The translations under genes were made by a program, and so were the position numbers. The notes under the pieces were generated by a model that searched no databases, was not told where the DNA came from, and saw only the letters and a program-made list of their open reading frames with translations. Below, in pieces: positions 28,020 through 35,776 of a stretch of DNA of 35,776 bases. Position 1 is the stretch's first letter, and each line of letters starts with the position of its first letter. Location: positions 1-35,776 of the IMG/VR virus record IMGVR_UViG_3300009159_000161; one strand, written 5' to 3'. The stretch comes from a virus.

Positions 28020-29555
28020 ATGTCATTAGAACTAACGACAGCATCAGATCTGCAATTATCAGGGATAAGACAAACCCTAAGAACAGTAGGTTTAATTGGC
28101 GATGAGATTATTAGTGGAATTAAAACTTTTAATAAAAGACCTTTTGTAAATGGAAGTGGCGTATTATTAATTGGCGATGATTTGCCTGCACCAAATCAAA
28201 TTTTAAATACCACATATTCAAACTTAACAGGCTTAAAAGCTATTAGCGGATTATTGAGCGGTCAATTATATAGAATTTCAGATTTTGTTCTCAAATGGAG
28301 AAATCAATCAATCAATGATTCAACAGTCAGAACAGCAGCTTCTGGAGAACCTCTAATTGTTACTGCTATTTCTAATAAACAAATATATCACTTAGCGCAA
28401 TCAGAAATTTATCCTCAAGATACAATTTATTACAATATAGATGCACGTAGTTCTTATTCTTGGGGCGAAATTAATAATAATTTAGCTATATCAGATTTCA
28501 AGGGCTGGATTTATAGAAGAGTAGATAATCTTCTGAACATTGATATACCCTATGATTGGAGAAACATAACGGTTAATTGTTGCAAGCCAAATATTATTTC
28601 TGTGCCAAGCTATTCCAGTAATCATCAATACTCTAGATTAGATTATGTTAAAGAAACTGGTAATAATAGCAATCGCGGCAAGTTGTATTATTCACTTGTT
28701 ACAGGCAATAGCGGAAATGCTTTAAGTAATACTAATTTTTGGCATCCAGTATCAAATTTTGTTGAGAGTGGGACTTTTTTTAGCACAGATGAAAGTTATG
28801 GATTTAGAGCGCTTTATGATGATGCAAACCTTGGAGATTTTATTATAAATTTACCAGCTTTAACCTCTTCAAGAATTCAACAACCAACTTTTACTTCTAC
28901 TCTTACTGGATTAGGAACTTTTACATTAAATGATGTAAAAAATATAAAAATAGAAGGTGGCTATAGTAATGTGATAATTGGCAACAATTTCCACTCTAAC
29001 ACTATTGGCAACAGTTTTAACGCTAACACTATTGGCAACGGTTTTAACGCTAACACTATTGGCAACGGTTTTAACGCTAACGCTATTGGCGACTTTTTCT
29101 CCTATAACACTATTGGCAACAATTTCTACTCTAACACTATTAGCAACGATTTCAAGTCTAACACTATTAGTAACGGTTCCGACTTTATTAGCAACAGTTT
29201 TAACTCTAACACTATTGGCAACAATTTCTACTCTAACACTATTGGCAACCTTTTCTACTCTAACACTATTGGCAACAATTTCCACTCTAACACTATTGGC
29301 AACAGTTTTAACGCTAACACTATTGGCAACGGTTTTAACGCTAACACTATTGGCATCGGTTTCGCGTTTAACACTATTCGCAACAGTTTTAACGCTAACA
29401 CATCTGAAAGTAATTTTTATAGTATTGATTTTTCATCTTCAACACATGTATACAACTCTTACAACACAACACTATTTAAAAATTCAGCAAACTCTATGAG
29501 ATTAAGATATTTCAACAGTAGTGACCAACTAGTAGTAACTGATCCAACAGCATAA
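28020..29555 (+). CDS. Tail fibre with nonapeptide repeats
   Basis: A 511-residue protein. Residues of about 320-460 consist of some 15 copies of a 9-residue repeat such as NTIGNNFYS or NTIGNSFNA, encoded by 27-nt units at about 28972-29400. The regular hydrophobic spacing should form a solenoid or beta-helix. The N-terminal part has the SGIKTFNKRPFVNGSGVLLI shaft pattern shared with genes 24534 and 29649. It is probably a fibre or receptor-binding protein. Confidence 0.75.
   Translation: MSLELTTASDLQLSGIRQTLRTVGLIGDEIISGIKTFNKRPFVNGSGVLLIGDDLPAPNQILNTTYSNLTGLKAISGLLSGQLYRISDFVLKWRNQSINDSTVRTAASGEPLIVTAISNKQIYHLAQSEIYPQDTIYYNIDARSSYSWGEINNNLAISDFKGWIYRRVDNLLNIDIPYDWRNITVNCCKPNIISVPSYSSNHQYSRLDYVKETGNNSNRGKLYYSLVTGNSGNALSNTNFWHPVSNFVESGTFFSTDESYGFRALYDDANLGDFIINLPALTSSRIQQPTFTSTLTGLGTFTLNDVKNIKIEGGYSNVIIGNNFHSNTIGNSFNANTIGNGFNANTIGNGFNANAIGDFFSYNTIGNNFYSNTISNDFKSNTISNGSDFISNSFNSNTIGNNFYSNTIGNLFYSNTIGNNFHSNTIGNSFNANTIGNGFNANTIGIGFAFNTIRNSFNANTSESNFYSIDFSSSTHVYNSYNTTLFKNSANSMRLRYFNSSDQLVVTDPTA
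28972..29400 (+). repeat. 27-nt tandem repeat within the fibre gene
   Basis: Units such as ACTCTAACACTATTGGCAAC plus a variable 7 nt recur about 15 times, mostly in phase with 9 codons. A longer run of several units near 28985-29070 recurs almost exactly near 29280-29360, pointing to recent duplication. Off-frame and antisense open frames across this region are artefacts of the 27-nt period. Confidence 0.85.
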
Positions 29556-29560
29556 AACTT

Positions 29561-29647
29561 ATGAAAAACATATTTAATTTCATTAAAAATAACCCCAAAT
29601 TACATAGTGTAATACAAGATAAGAAAATTCAATTAGAAAACCAATAA
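29561..29647 (+). CDS. Possible 28-residue protein between fibre genes
   Basis: An ATG frame starting MKNIFNFIKNNPKLHSVIQD and ending at TAA 29645-29647, 1 bp before the next gene. It contains a GTGTAAT at 29607-29613, which as a late motif would be unusually far (35 nt) from the ATG at 29649. Could be a tiny gene or an unusual leader. Confidence 0.3.
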   Translation: MKNIFNFIKNNPKLHSVIQDKKIQLENQ

Positions 29648-29648
29648 T

Positions 29649-32339
29649 ATGCCAACAACAATTCACATAACAGATCAAGGCAATCAAACTATATCTGGGG
29701 TCAAAAATTTTGCTCAAGATACGACATTTGGCGACTCGGCGCAAGGTGATTTTTTAGTTATTTCTGGAAATAATTTTACAGTCTACGGGAGTGGTAATTT
29801 TACTAGTGGACTTTTTGTAAATGGAAATCCTGTATTTACTGGATCTCCAAATTCAATTGTTTATACCACAGGAAATCAAACTATATCTGGGATTAAAACT
29901 TTTGCTAATAATATTCAAGTTTCTGGAACTGGGATTTTTAATGCTATTGATTTAAATAACATTGATAATCTAAGTCTTTCTGGAGTAGATATAGCTATAA
30001 CAAGTGGGAATGTAACTCTAACAAATCGCCCAACAGTAAATGGCACTGGAGTTTTATTAAGTGGTGAAGCTGGAAATTTGCCAAATACTGTAGTTTATAC
30101 AACTGGTAATCAAACCATTAGTGGAAATAAAATATTTGATTTATTTAGAATAGAGCCATCTGGAAGAGCATTTGATCTTGGCACTGGATTAAATATAAAT
30201 AGTCAAAGTGGAATAGTTAGAATTAATACTAATGTAACTTCTTCATTGGGAGCAGGATTTACATATGCTTTAAATAGTGGAGTTGACCCAAATACTCCAT
30301 TAAATATTGAAGGTCGAGGAAGATTGGTTCATGGTTTATCACTAGATGCAGGAAGCAATAATTTTACAAGCGCTTCAGATCATTTTCACTTATTTTTTTC
30401 AGCTGGACCTAATAATCCAGGATCATTTAACGGCAGGTACTCAACAGATACAAATACAAATTATAAAAGCTATCAATTTTCTCCTACAACAAGACCAAAT
30501 GGAAACGACAACCTAAGAGATTTAATTCACTTAACAACATTAGAAGCAAAAGGTGCGGGTGATCAAACATTCCCTACTTCTAATCTCACAGAATTGTATT
30601 TAACAACAACTGGCACAACGGTAGTAACACCTCCAGGAACAGGTTTAGTAGAATTAGGTTACGCAGTAAATAGCCAAGCAACTTCTCAATATTTACATGC
30701 AACTGGAGATACAGTTTATCTAAGAGTATTTCCTGGAGTTGCTGGAATTGTCGCTAATACTTATAATGGAACAGTTGTAACAAGAGCTACTGGACTTGAT
30801 CCAACATATGGCTCAACAAACGTTTATAAAGTTGGAATTGCTCTTGGCGCTTTAGGAATCAATAATAATTTTAATTCAGCGCAAAAAGGTACGTCAACTC
30901 AAACAGACGCTTGGACATTAACTAGAACTACAACATCAAATGCTTTTACTGGAATTACTAGAATAGAAAGAAATAGTGGTCAATATTTAGATCAATTTAA
31001 TGTTTTTTATAGATCTCCAATCACAGGATATACTGGTGAAAGTGTTGTAGTAGATGTTTTTAATAGAGGAGCAGGAACTTTTATAGCTTCTGGAATTACA
31101 TTAACACAAGCAAGATATGACGGATATGTTTCAAAAGTTTTAAGTTCTACTGGATTAGAAATTACTCTTTCTTTAATGAACTTTGGATCTTTAGGTGGGG
31201 TTGGAAGACCTGGAGCTTTTCATAATCCACCATTAACTACTGGAAGTGGTTTTATAAGTTCAGAAGATCTTATTACTGGAATGCAGATTTATCGTGGAGC
31301 ATCAGATGCAGTTCATAGAAATTATTGGGCGCATAATGTTTTCGCAGGATTTAGAAATGTTGATGCAAGCGTATTAAATGTTCCAGCAGGAGTTATTACA
31401 AGAGTTGCTGTCGGAGGATTGAATAGAGTAGAGAGCGGATCAACTTCTGCTCTTGGATTTAATAATAAAGCTTATGGTTTTAATAGTCATGCTTATGGAG
31501 CTCATCAAGAGAATTATAATACAGATAGCGTTAGAATTGGCGCTACAAATGAATCATATATTAATATTGTTAGTGGAAAATTAGGAGTTAATGTAGTTAG
31601 TCCATCTGCAACTATAGATATTGGAACAGGAAATATTACCGCTGGAGGACTTGTTATAAGTGGGTTAGGAGCACCTTTTATTTTGAAATCTCCTAATAAT
31701 CATACTTCGGTATCTTTTGATCCTACTACGAATGGAAATGCTGGGGCTTTATTTTCTAATTATATTTATTCTTCTAATATCGGAAGTAGAGGAGATGATA
31801 ATTTTGATTTTTATTATGGTGGAGGAGGAACAAGAAGTGTTAGATTTATAGGTGGTGGAGCAAATGCAAATAGAGTTTTATTAGATTCAAATGGTAACTT
31901 TGGTATTGGTAGTGGCATATCTTCTGTGCCGAGTAGATTTTATGTTAGTGGAAATAGCATTTTACAAGGAGATCTTACGGTAAGTGGTAATACAACAATA
32001 ACTGGTCACCTTTCTGCAGCTTCTAAATCATTCTTAATAGATCACCCAACGCAAGTTGGTAAAAAACTCCAATACGGCAGTTTAGAAGGTCCAGAGCACG
32101 GGGTATTCGTAAGAGGAAAAACTAATAGGAATATAATCGACCTTCCAGATTACTGGGCATCTTTAGTTGACGAGAATAGTATTTCAGTTAATTTAACGCC
32201 AATGGATGCATTCTCTAATATTTATGTTTTTGAATACAATAATAAAAGAATAGTTGTAGATGGTAACAACGGAAATGATTATTTTTATACAGTATACGGA
32301 GAAAGAAAAGATATTCCTAAATTAACCGTAGAGTTTTAA
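29649..32339 (+). CDS. Large tail fibre with C-terminal conserved fibre domain
   Basis: An 896-residue protein. N-terminal repeats of the form TTGNQTISGIKTFANNIQVS occur 3-4 times (about 10-160), as in other phage fibre shafts. The region of about 785-896 (FLIDHPTQVGKKLQYGSLEG, PEHGVFVRGKTNRNIIDLPD and YWASLVDENSISVNLTP) matches a domain found at the C terminus of many marine-phage fibre proteins. It is probably an assembly or receptor-binding domain. There is no S74-peptidase signature that I can see. Confidence 0.8.
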   Translation: MPTTIHITDQGNQTISGVKNFAQDTTFGDSAQGDFLVISGNNFTVYGSGNFTSGLFVNGNPVFTGSPNSIVYTTGNQTISGIKTFANNIQVSGTGIFNAIDLNNIDNLSLSGVDIAITSGNVTLTNRPTVNGTGVLLSGEAGNLPNTVVYTTGNQTISGNKIFDLFRIEPSGRAFDLGTGLNINSQSGIVRINTNVTSSLGAGFTYALNSGVDPNTPLNIEGRGRLVHGLSLDAGSNNFTSASDHFHLFFSAGPNNPGSFNGRYSTDTNTNYKSYQFSPTTRPNGNDNLRDLIHLTTLEAKGAGDQTFPTSNLTELYLTTTGTTVVTPPGTGLVELGYAVNSQATSQYLHATGDTVYLRVFPGVAGIVANTYNGTVVTRATGLDPTYGSTNVYKVGIALGALGINNNFNSAQKGTSTQTDAWTLTRTTTSNAFTGITRIERNSGQYLDQFNVFYRSPITGYTGESVVVDVFNRGAGTFIASGITLTQARYDGYVSKVLSSTGLEITLSLMNFGSLGGVGRPGAFHNPPLTTGSGFISSEDLITGMQIYRGASDAVHRNYWAHNVFAGFRNVDASVLNVPAGVITRVAVGGLNRVESGSTSALGFNNKAYGFNSHAYGAHQENYNTDSVRIGATNESYINIVSGKLGVNVVSPSATIDIGTGNITAGGLVISGLGAPFILKSPNNHTSVSFDPTTNGNAGALFSNYIYSSNIGSRGDDNFDFYYGGGGTRSVRFIGGGANANRVLLDSNGNFGIGSGISSVPSRFYVSGNSILQGDLTVSGNTTITGHLSAASKSFLIDHPTQVGKKLQYGSLEGPEHGVFVRGKTNRNIIDLPDYWASLVDENSISVNLTPMDAFSNIYVFEYNNKRIVVDGNNGNDYFYTVYGERKDIPKLTVEF

Positions 32340-32340
32340 T

Positions 32341-32931
32341 ATGGCAACTCAATACGGAAAAGTCAAAAGACGCGTTAAGTTTTCTGATGTAAATAGAATC
32401 GGTACAGTCGGTAGTACAGTTTTATTTAATGGAGATAAAGATGGTGGACTAGAGTTAACTTTTAGGGCAGATAATTATGGATGTGGCGGAATTCCAAGTT
32501 CTTTTGCTGTAGAATTTAAAAATGAAATTCAATATGATAGAATAGAAATAGAATTTAATTTTCTTGGTGACGTAGGATGTTGGTCAATAGGAAGCGGTAC
32601 AGCTCTTGATTCTGGTATGTCTATACCATTAGGTTTTACAAGTTTAAATAATTTATTAGGTTTTAGCGCTTCGAATAAAGACCGAGTATATGATTTTAAA
32701 TATACTTATGAATTACCAACAGTCGTAATTACTAATCCAGGTCAATATGTTTATAACTGCGGCGATGCAGCAGCAAATTGGGGCAATCAAAATATAACAC
32801 AGTATAGAAAATTTAAAATGATAAGAACAAAAAATATTAAAAATAATCCGGCTGGAATACTAGTGGTTAAATCTTGCACAGATACAGGAGCATCTGCATT
32901 AACTACATTAAAAAATATTTATTTTATATGA
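32341..32931 (+). CDS. Fibre-associated hypothetical protein
   Basis: A 196-residue protein. It begins MATQYGKVKRRVKFSDVNRI. Gly/Asp-rich beta-type composition with CGGIPSSFAVEFKN, GDVGCWSIGSG and YNCGDAAANWGNQ suggests a compact domain with several Cys. It follows the fibre gene after 1 bp and overlaps the next gene by 4 bp (ATGA). Probably another virion surface protein; not recognised. Confidence 0.55.
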   Translation: MATQYGKVKRRVKFSDVNRIGTVGSTVLFNGDKDGGLELTFRADNYGCGGIPSSFAVEFKNEIQYDRIEIEFNFLGDVGCWSIGSGTALDSGMSIPLGFTSLNNLLGFSASNKDRVYDFKYTYELPTVVITNPGQYVYNCGDAAANWGNQNITQYRKFKMIRTKNIKNNPAGILVVKSCTDTGASALTTLKNIYFI

Positions 32932-33593
32932 GCCTTCATCATTCTCCTAAAATAGTTACTGATGGGTTAGCGCTGTGCTTAGATGCAGCTAATAAGAAAA
33001 GCTATTCTGGAAGTGGAACAGTTTGGCGCGATTTAAGTGGAAAAAATAATCATGCAATACTTACAAATAGTCCAACTTTTAGTTCTTTAAATGGCGGAAC
33101 TATTATGTTTAATGGTACAAATAATTTTGTAGATACCCAAAAAACATCTGCACAATTAGGATTTTATGATGCAAGTTATACTATGGAAGCTTGGGTTTAC
33201 CTAAAAGCTTTAGATGGTGATAAAACAATGTTCGGAACAGATGCTATTGGTGGCAGACAAGGTCTTCATTTAGTTTTTAGAAGTGCAGAAATATACCAAG
33301 GTCATTTTGGTTCTGATTTTGGTACAGGAACAGTAGAAATTAACAATTGGTATCAAATAGTTTTTACTTATAATGTAACAAATAATTTATGTCAAATATT
33401 TAAAAATGGCATACTACAAGGAACAGGCAGTATTGGTTCTTTTATTGGCACAGGCAGTATTTTAATTGGTAGATGGGCCAATTCCGCTTATTTTAACGGT
33501 AATGGAAGTATTTACAGAATTTATAATAGAGTATTATCACAAACAGAAGTTTTTCAAAACTACACTACTTTGAAAAGAAGATTTAATTTATGA
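32928..33593 (+). CDS. LamG/concanavalin-type lectin domain protein (first of pair)
   Basis: A 221-residue protein starting at the ATG in an ATGA overlap. LALCLDAANKKSYSGSGTVW, then NHAILTNSPTFSSLNGGTIM, YTMEAWVYLKALD, and FKNGILQG with IGRWANSAYFNGNGSIYRIY give the LamG/ConA jelly-roll order (Laminin_G_3-like). The C terminus RVLSQTEVFQNYTTLKRRFN is typical of phage members. A carbohydrate-binding fibre tip is likely. The next gene is a divergent duplicate. Confidence 0.75.
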   Translation: MSLHHSPKIVTDGLALCLDAANKKSYSGSGTVWRDLSGKNNHAILTNSPTFSSLNGGTIMFNGTNNFVDTQKTSAQLGFYDASYTMEAWVYLKALDGDKTMFGTDAIGGRQGLHLVFRSAEIYQGHFGSDFGTGTVEINNWYQIVFTYNVTNNLCQIFKNGILQGTGSIGSFIGTGSILIGRWANSAYFNGNGSIYRIYNRVLSQTEVFQNYTTLKRRFNL

Positions 33594-34276
33594 GCGCATC
33601 AGGTGGAACAGATTTAGTCACAAATGGTATGGTTTTATCTTTAGATATATCTAATAGATATACTTATATTGTTGGATCAAGTAATTTATACGATGGTATT
33701 ACAAAAAAATATATAGGAGGCATAGGATCAGGGACTTATTCTAATAAATATAATGGATCATTAACATATAGTTCTGGAAATGGTTTTACTGGAAGTTCAT
33801 TTCCAAGCCTTGGAATAACAAACACTTTTACAATTAATCTTTTTATTGAATTAATTTCTGTAACTGGGCCAAATCAATCATGGTTTATCGGAAGTGAAGT
33901 TTATAATACTAATGGATTTAGATGTGGTTTTACTAATAATAAATTAGCTTTTTGGTCAAGTGAAAGTGGTGGAAATTTTTATTTTGAATCTCCATCTAAT
34001 ACATTTTTAGTTAGTCCTAATCCATTTTACGTTACTATTTCATTTAATTCTTCTACAGGAACAGCAAGAATATATAAAAATGGAATTTTATTAGCTTCTC
34101 AAGCTGGTGCAACATTAATTGCTCCAACAGCAAATTCTTTTGCATTTAATAGTACATTAAATGGTACTTCAACTAGTCTTATATTGGGTCATCTTTCTAT
34201 GCATAACACAGAGTTATCTCAACTTCAAATTCTTCAAAATTATCAAAATCTAAAAAGTCGATTTAGATTAACATAA
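33590..34276 (+). CDS. LamG/concanavalin-type lectin domain protein (second of pair)
   Basis: A 228-residue protein overlapping the previous gene by 4 bp (ATGA). LVTNGMVLSLDISNRYTYIV aligns with LVTDGLALCLDAANKKSYSG of the preceding gene, and the ends (LSQLQILQNYQNLKSRFRL) also match. FTINLFIELIS, ARIYKNGILL and LILGHLSMHN are the LamG-type strands. A tandem duplication followed by divergence is likely, giving two receptor-binding domains. Confidence 0.7.
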   Translation: MSASGGTDLVTNGMVLSLDISNRYTYIVGSSNLYDGITKKYIGGIGSGTYSNKYNGSLTYSSGNGFTGSSFPSLGITNTFTINLFIELISVTGPNQSWFIGSEVYNTNGFRCGFTNNKLAFWSSESGGNFYFESPSNTFLVSPNPFYVTISFNSSTGTARIYKNGILLASQAGATLIAPTANSFAFNSTLNGTSTSLILGHLSMHNTELSQLQILQNYQNLKSRFRLT

Positions 34277-34283
34277 GTGTAAT
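34277..34283 (+). promoter_or_regulatory. Late motif GTGTAAT before gene 34292
   Basis: GTGTAAT lies 8 nt before the ATG at 34292, directly after the preceding stop. Confidence 0.5.
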
Positions 34284-34291
34284 TCGTCTAT

Positions 34292-35299
34292 ATGCCCAAC
34301 ATACTAATAAATCCAAATTCGGGGCTTATTGAATTTAGCACAGGAATTGCTGGGAGTAGTTCATTTAATTCTAATTTTAATAGCGGCAACTTTGCTACAA
34401 GATTAAATTATGATAATCTTGGTGGTTTAAATTTAACTAGTTATGTTACAGGAAGTGCATCTGGTCAAGATAGATTTAGTGTCGATGGCGTAAATGGTAG
34501 ATTGTTTTCTGTAACAGATAATCTTTCTGGATCTATTTTTAGCGTTAATGATATAGCTGGTCTTCCAATCATAGAAGCTTTTGATGATAATACAGTTGTT
34601 ATGGGAGCTTTTAATAGAAATGATTTTATAATAACTGGAAATTCTGTTGGCATAGGAGGACTTCCAAATACAGGAACAACTAAATTATATGTTAGTGGAA
34701 ATTTAACTGTTAGTGGAAGAATTATTAATAATATTGTTGCAGATCAATTTTCAGCTTGGACAGGAGTAAGAAGATATCCTCCGTTAGATTTCCTAAGTGC
34801 TACTACTAATACTACTGCTTCTGGAACAGTAAATTATTTTCCTTTTTTAATCAAGAAGGATGTTGTTGATCCTGTGGCTTGTATTGAGATGACAAACTAC
34901 TCGACCTTTGATCCAAAAATTGATATAGGTATATATTCTGGAGATTATGGTTTTCAAAATGCAAAACTAATTGCTAGTGGGTCTATAACTGGCAGCATTC
35001 TTAATACTGGAATTTATAGAACTAAATTAAATGGAACTTTTAATAAAGGTCCATATATAGTTGCTTCTATGCTTAGCACTGGGGAAGGGAGTACTTTTAG
35101 AATACTTGCCTCTCACGGATTTAGAGAGCATTTTGGCATAAATACTGGCTCTAGCACTTTACATGGATTAAACAGTACAGCTCTTACTCATATATTAGCT
35201 GAAACTGGACGCTCCATTTTACCACAAAACATAGGATTAGGAGAGTGGTATGTTTCATCAAGCACCGTGTTAAGTCCATTAGTATTTTTAGAATATTAA
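34292..35299 (+). CDS. Tail fibre protein
   Basis: A 335-residue protein. The N-terminal part contains GRLFSVTDNLSGSIFSVNDI and the IITGNSVGIGGLPNTGTTKL shaft region also found in fibre proteins, followed by LYVSGNLTVSG. The C-terminal half (about 165-335) is a separate beta-rich domain (VACIEMTNYSTFDPKIDIGI). It is the last fibre gene before the holin-like gene. Function is inferred from repeat type and context. Confidence 0.7.
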   Translation: MPNILINPNSGLIEFSTGIAGSSSFNSNFNSGNFATRLNYDNLGGLNLTSYVTGSASGQDRFSVDGVNGRLFSVTDNLSGSIFSVNDIAGLPIIEAFDDNTVVMGAFNRNDFIITGNSVGIGGLPNTGTTKLYVSGNLTVSGRIINNIVADQFSAWTGVRRYPPLDFLSATTNTTASGTVNYFPFLIKKDVVDPVACIEMTNYSTFDPKIDIGIYSGDYGFQNAKLIASGSITGSILNTGIYRTKLNGTFNKGPYIVASMLSTGEGSTFRILASHGFREHFGINTGSSTLHGLNSTALTHILAETGRSILPQNIGLGEWYVSSSTVLSPLVFLEY

Positions 35300-35333
35300 T
35301 TATTAGATTTTAAAATTATAACTATATAATATA

Positions 35334-35340
35334 GTGTAAT
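35334..35340 (+). promoter_or_regulatory. Late motif GTGTAAT before gene 35346
   Basis: GTGTAAT lies 5 nt before the ATG at 35346, in an AT-rich 46-bp gap. Confidence 0.5.
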
Positions 35341-35345
35341 CCTTT

Positions 35346-35627
35346 ATGAAAACTATGCTATCTAAAATCTTTGGCGCCAATTGGAGATCTTCCACTTCTG
35401 GAGTTACCACAGTAGTAGCAATTACCACTGCAATAGCAATTCACTCTGATCCTTCATTGGTAGCATTTCTTCCAGATATCGCAGAAGTTTATATTATTGG
35501 AATTTCAAAATTAGTTGCCGTCGTTTCTGGTATAGTTTTTGCACTCACAGTAAAAGACTCAGCAGTTACTGGTGGAACAGTAGCTCAAACAATCGAAGCA
35601 GAAAAAAGAACTGGAGAAAATATATGA
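35346..35627 (+). CDS. Holin-like small membrane protein
   Basis: A 93-residue protein with two hydrophobic segments, at about 19-36 (GVTTVVAITTAIAIHSDP) and 48-68 (VYIIGISKLVAVVSGIVFAL), an N-terminal basic region and a polar C terminus. This is the size and topology of class II/III holins, though many small phage membrane proteins look the same. It overlaps the lipoprotein gene by 4 bp, consistent with a lysis pair at the end of the late genes. Confidence 0.5.
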   Translation: MKTMLSKIFGANWRSSTSGVTTVVAITTAIAIHSDPSLVAFLPDIAEVYIIGISKLVAVVSGIVFALTVKDSAVTGGTVAQTIEAEKRTGENI

Positions 35628-35776
35628 ATAAATTACAATTAGCCGCAGTTGCTCTTTTGAGCGTATTTCTTGGAGCTTGTGCCACAACCAATACTGGAAA
35701 AGTTGATGTTGCAACAAGTGTTGAAAATACTCTTCCTTATGTTAAGCCAGCAGTAGTATTAGCTTGTACTGTTGTT
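35624..35776 (+). CDS. Lipoprotein, 3' end outside the window
   Basis: Starts at ATG 35624 in an ATGA overlap and runs off the right edge; 51 codons are visible. MNKLQLAAVALLSVFLGAC is a lipoprotein signal with lipobox LGAC (Cys19). As the partner of a holin-like gene it could be a spanin-type outer-membrane component, or another envelope lipoprotein. The visible part (VDVATSVENTLPYVKPAVVL) has no spanin-specific motif. Confidence 0.7.
   Translation, partial: MNKLQLAAVALLSVFLGACATTNTGKVDVATSVENTLPYVKPAVVLACTVV

Noticed and set aside
28972-29400. CRISPR array
   Set aside because: The repeat is a coding tandem repeat with variable parts of only a few nucleotides, in frame with a fibre protein. 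No spacers and no cas genes.
28926-29499. Long antisense and off-frame open frames rich in VANSVRVE and LLATVLTLT repeats
   Set aside because: They arise because the 27-nt repeat is a multiple of three, so every frame and strand stays open. The fibre frame is continuous beyond the repeat and has normal protein sequence.
1-35776. Stop-codon reassignment
   Set aside because: TAA, TGA and TAG are all used as ordinary gene ends (for example TGA at 3272-3274, TAG at 16786-16788), and no gene needs read-through. None of the four tRNAs has a suppressor anticodon; the TAA-anticodon tRNA reads TTA, not a stop.
1-35776. Insertion sequences, transposases, integrase or diversity-generating retroelement
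   Set aside because: No transposase, integrase, reverse transcriptase or template/variable repeat pair was found among the frames. The repeated fibre sequences lack a reverse transcriptase partner in the window.

Overview
The window is about 36 kb of a tailed double-stranded DNA phage (Caudoviricetes-like) or a prophage of that kind. The large terminase subunit, the portal, a long run of tail-fibre and receptor-binding genes, a holin-like protein and a lipoprotein support this. No ribosomal or host metabolic genes are visible. The host cannot be named. Its promoters read like sigma-70 promoters (TTGACA/TATAAT), all three stop codons are used normally, and the lipoprotein signal suggests a host that lipidates envelope proteins. 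Much of the sequence is AT-rich. The first 0.9 kb and parts of 6.85-7.3 kb and 8.8-9.6 kb are visibly richer in G and C, so the left part is a mosaic.

Left module (1-9.87 kb), an early/accessory region of small genes on both strands. It contains a DUF932 gene (cut by the window edge), many unrecognised small genes, four tRNA genes, an ArdC-type antirestriction metallopeptidase, a phage GP88-family protein, a SleB-type cell-wall hydrolase, two pairs of paralogous small proteins and a candidate structured RNA. Its transcription units share one architecture: a palindromic element (AAGTCNTTGA, 3 nt, TCAANGACTT), then a TTGACA-like -35 box, almost always exactly 16 bp of spacer, a TATAAT-like -10 box, then the start codon 5-8 bp further on. 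The first gene of nearly every unit would therefore be translated from a leaderless mRNA, while many downstream genes have ordinary Shine-Dalgarno sites.

Junction (about 9.87-10.15 kb): an AT-rich, gene-free divergent region with inverted repeats.

Right module (10.15 kb to the end), late genes nearly all on the + strand and tightly packed. Order: small membrane protein, AEP-primase-like protein, nucleotidyltransferase-fold protein, membrane protein, papain-like cysteine protease-like protein, membrane coiled-coil protein, a two-gene minus-strand island, PhoH, a small virion-type protein, a GLEYA/PA14-type adhesin, a zinc-ribbon protein, a sigma-like factor, a possible small terminase, an ERCC4 nuclease, TerL, portal, about ten fibre or adhesin genes (beta-helix, LRR-like, nonapeptide-repeat, LamG-type), a holin-like protein and a lipoprotein. 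Capsid and tail-tube genes are not seen and must lie outside the window. At least seven late transcription starts carry GTGTAAT 5-11 nt before the ATG and lack a -35 box. This fits a phage late promoter, perhaps read with the divergent sigma-like factor at 16.8 kb.
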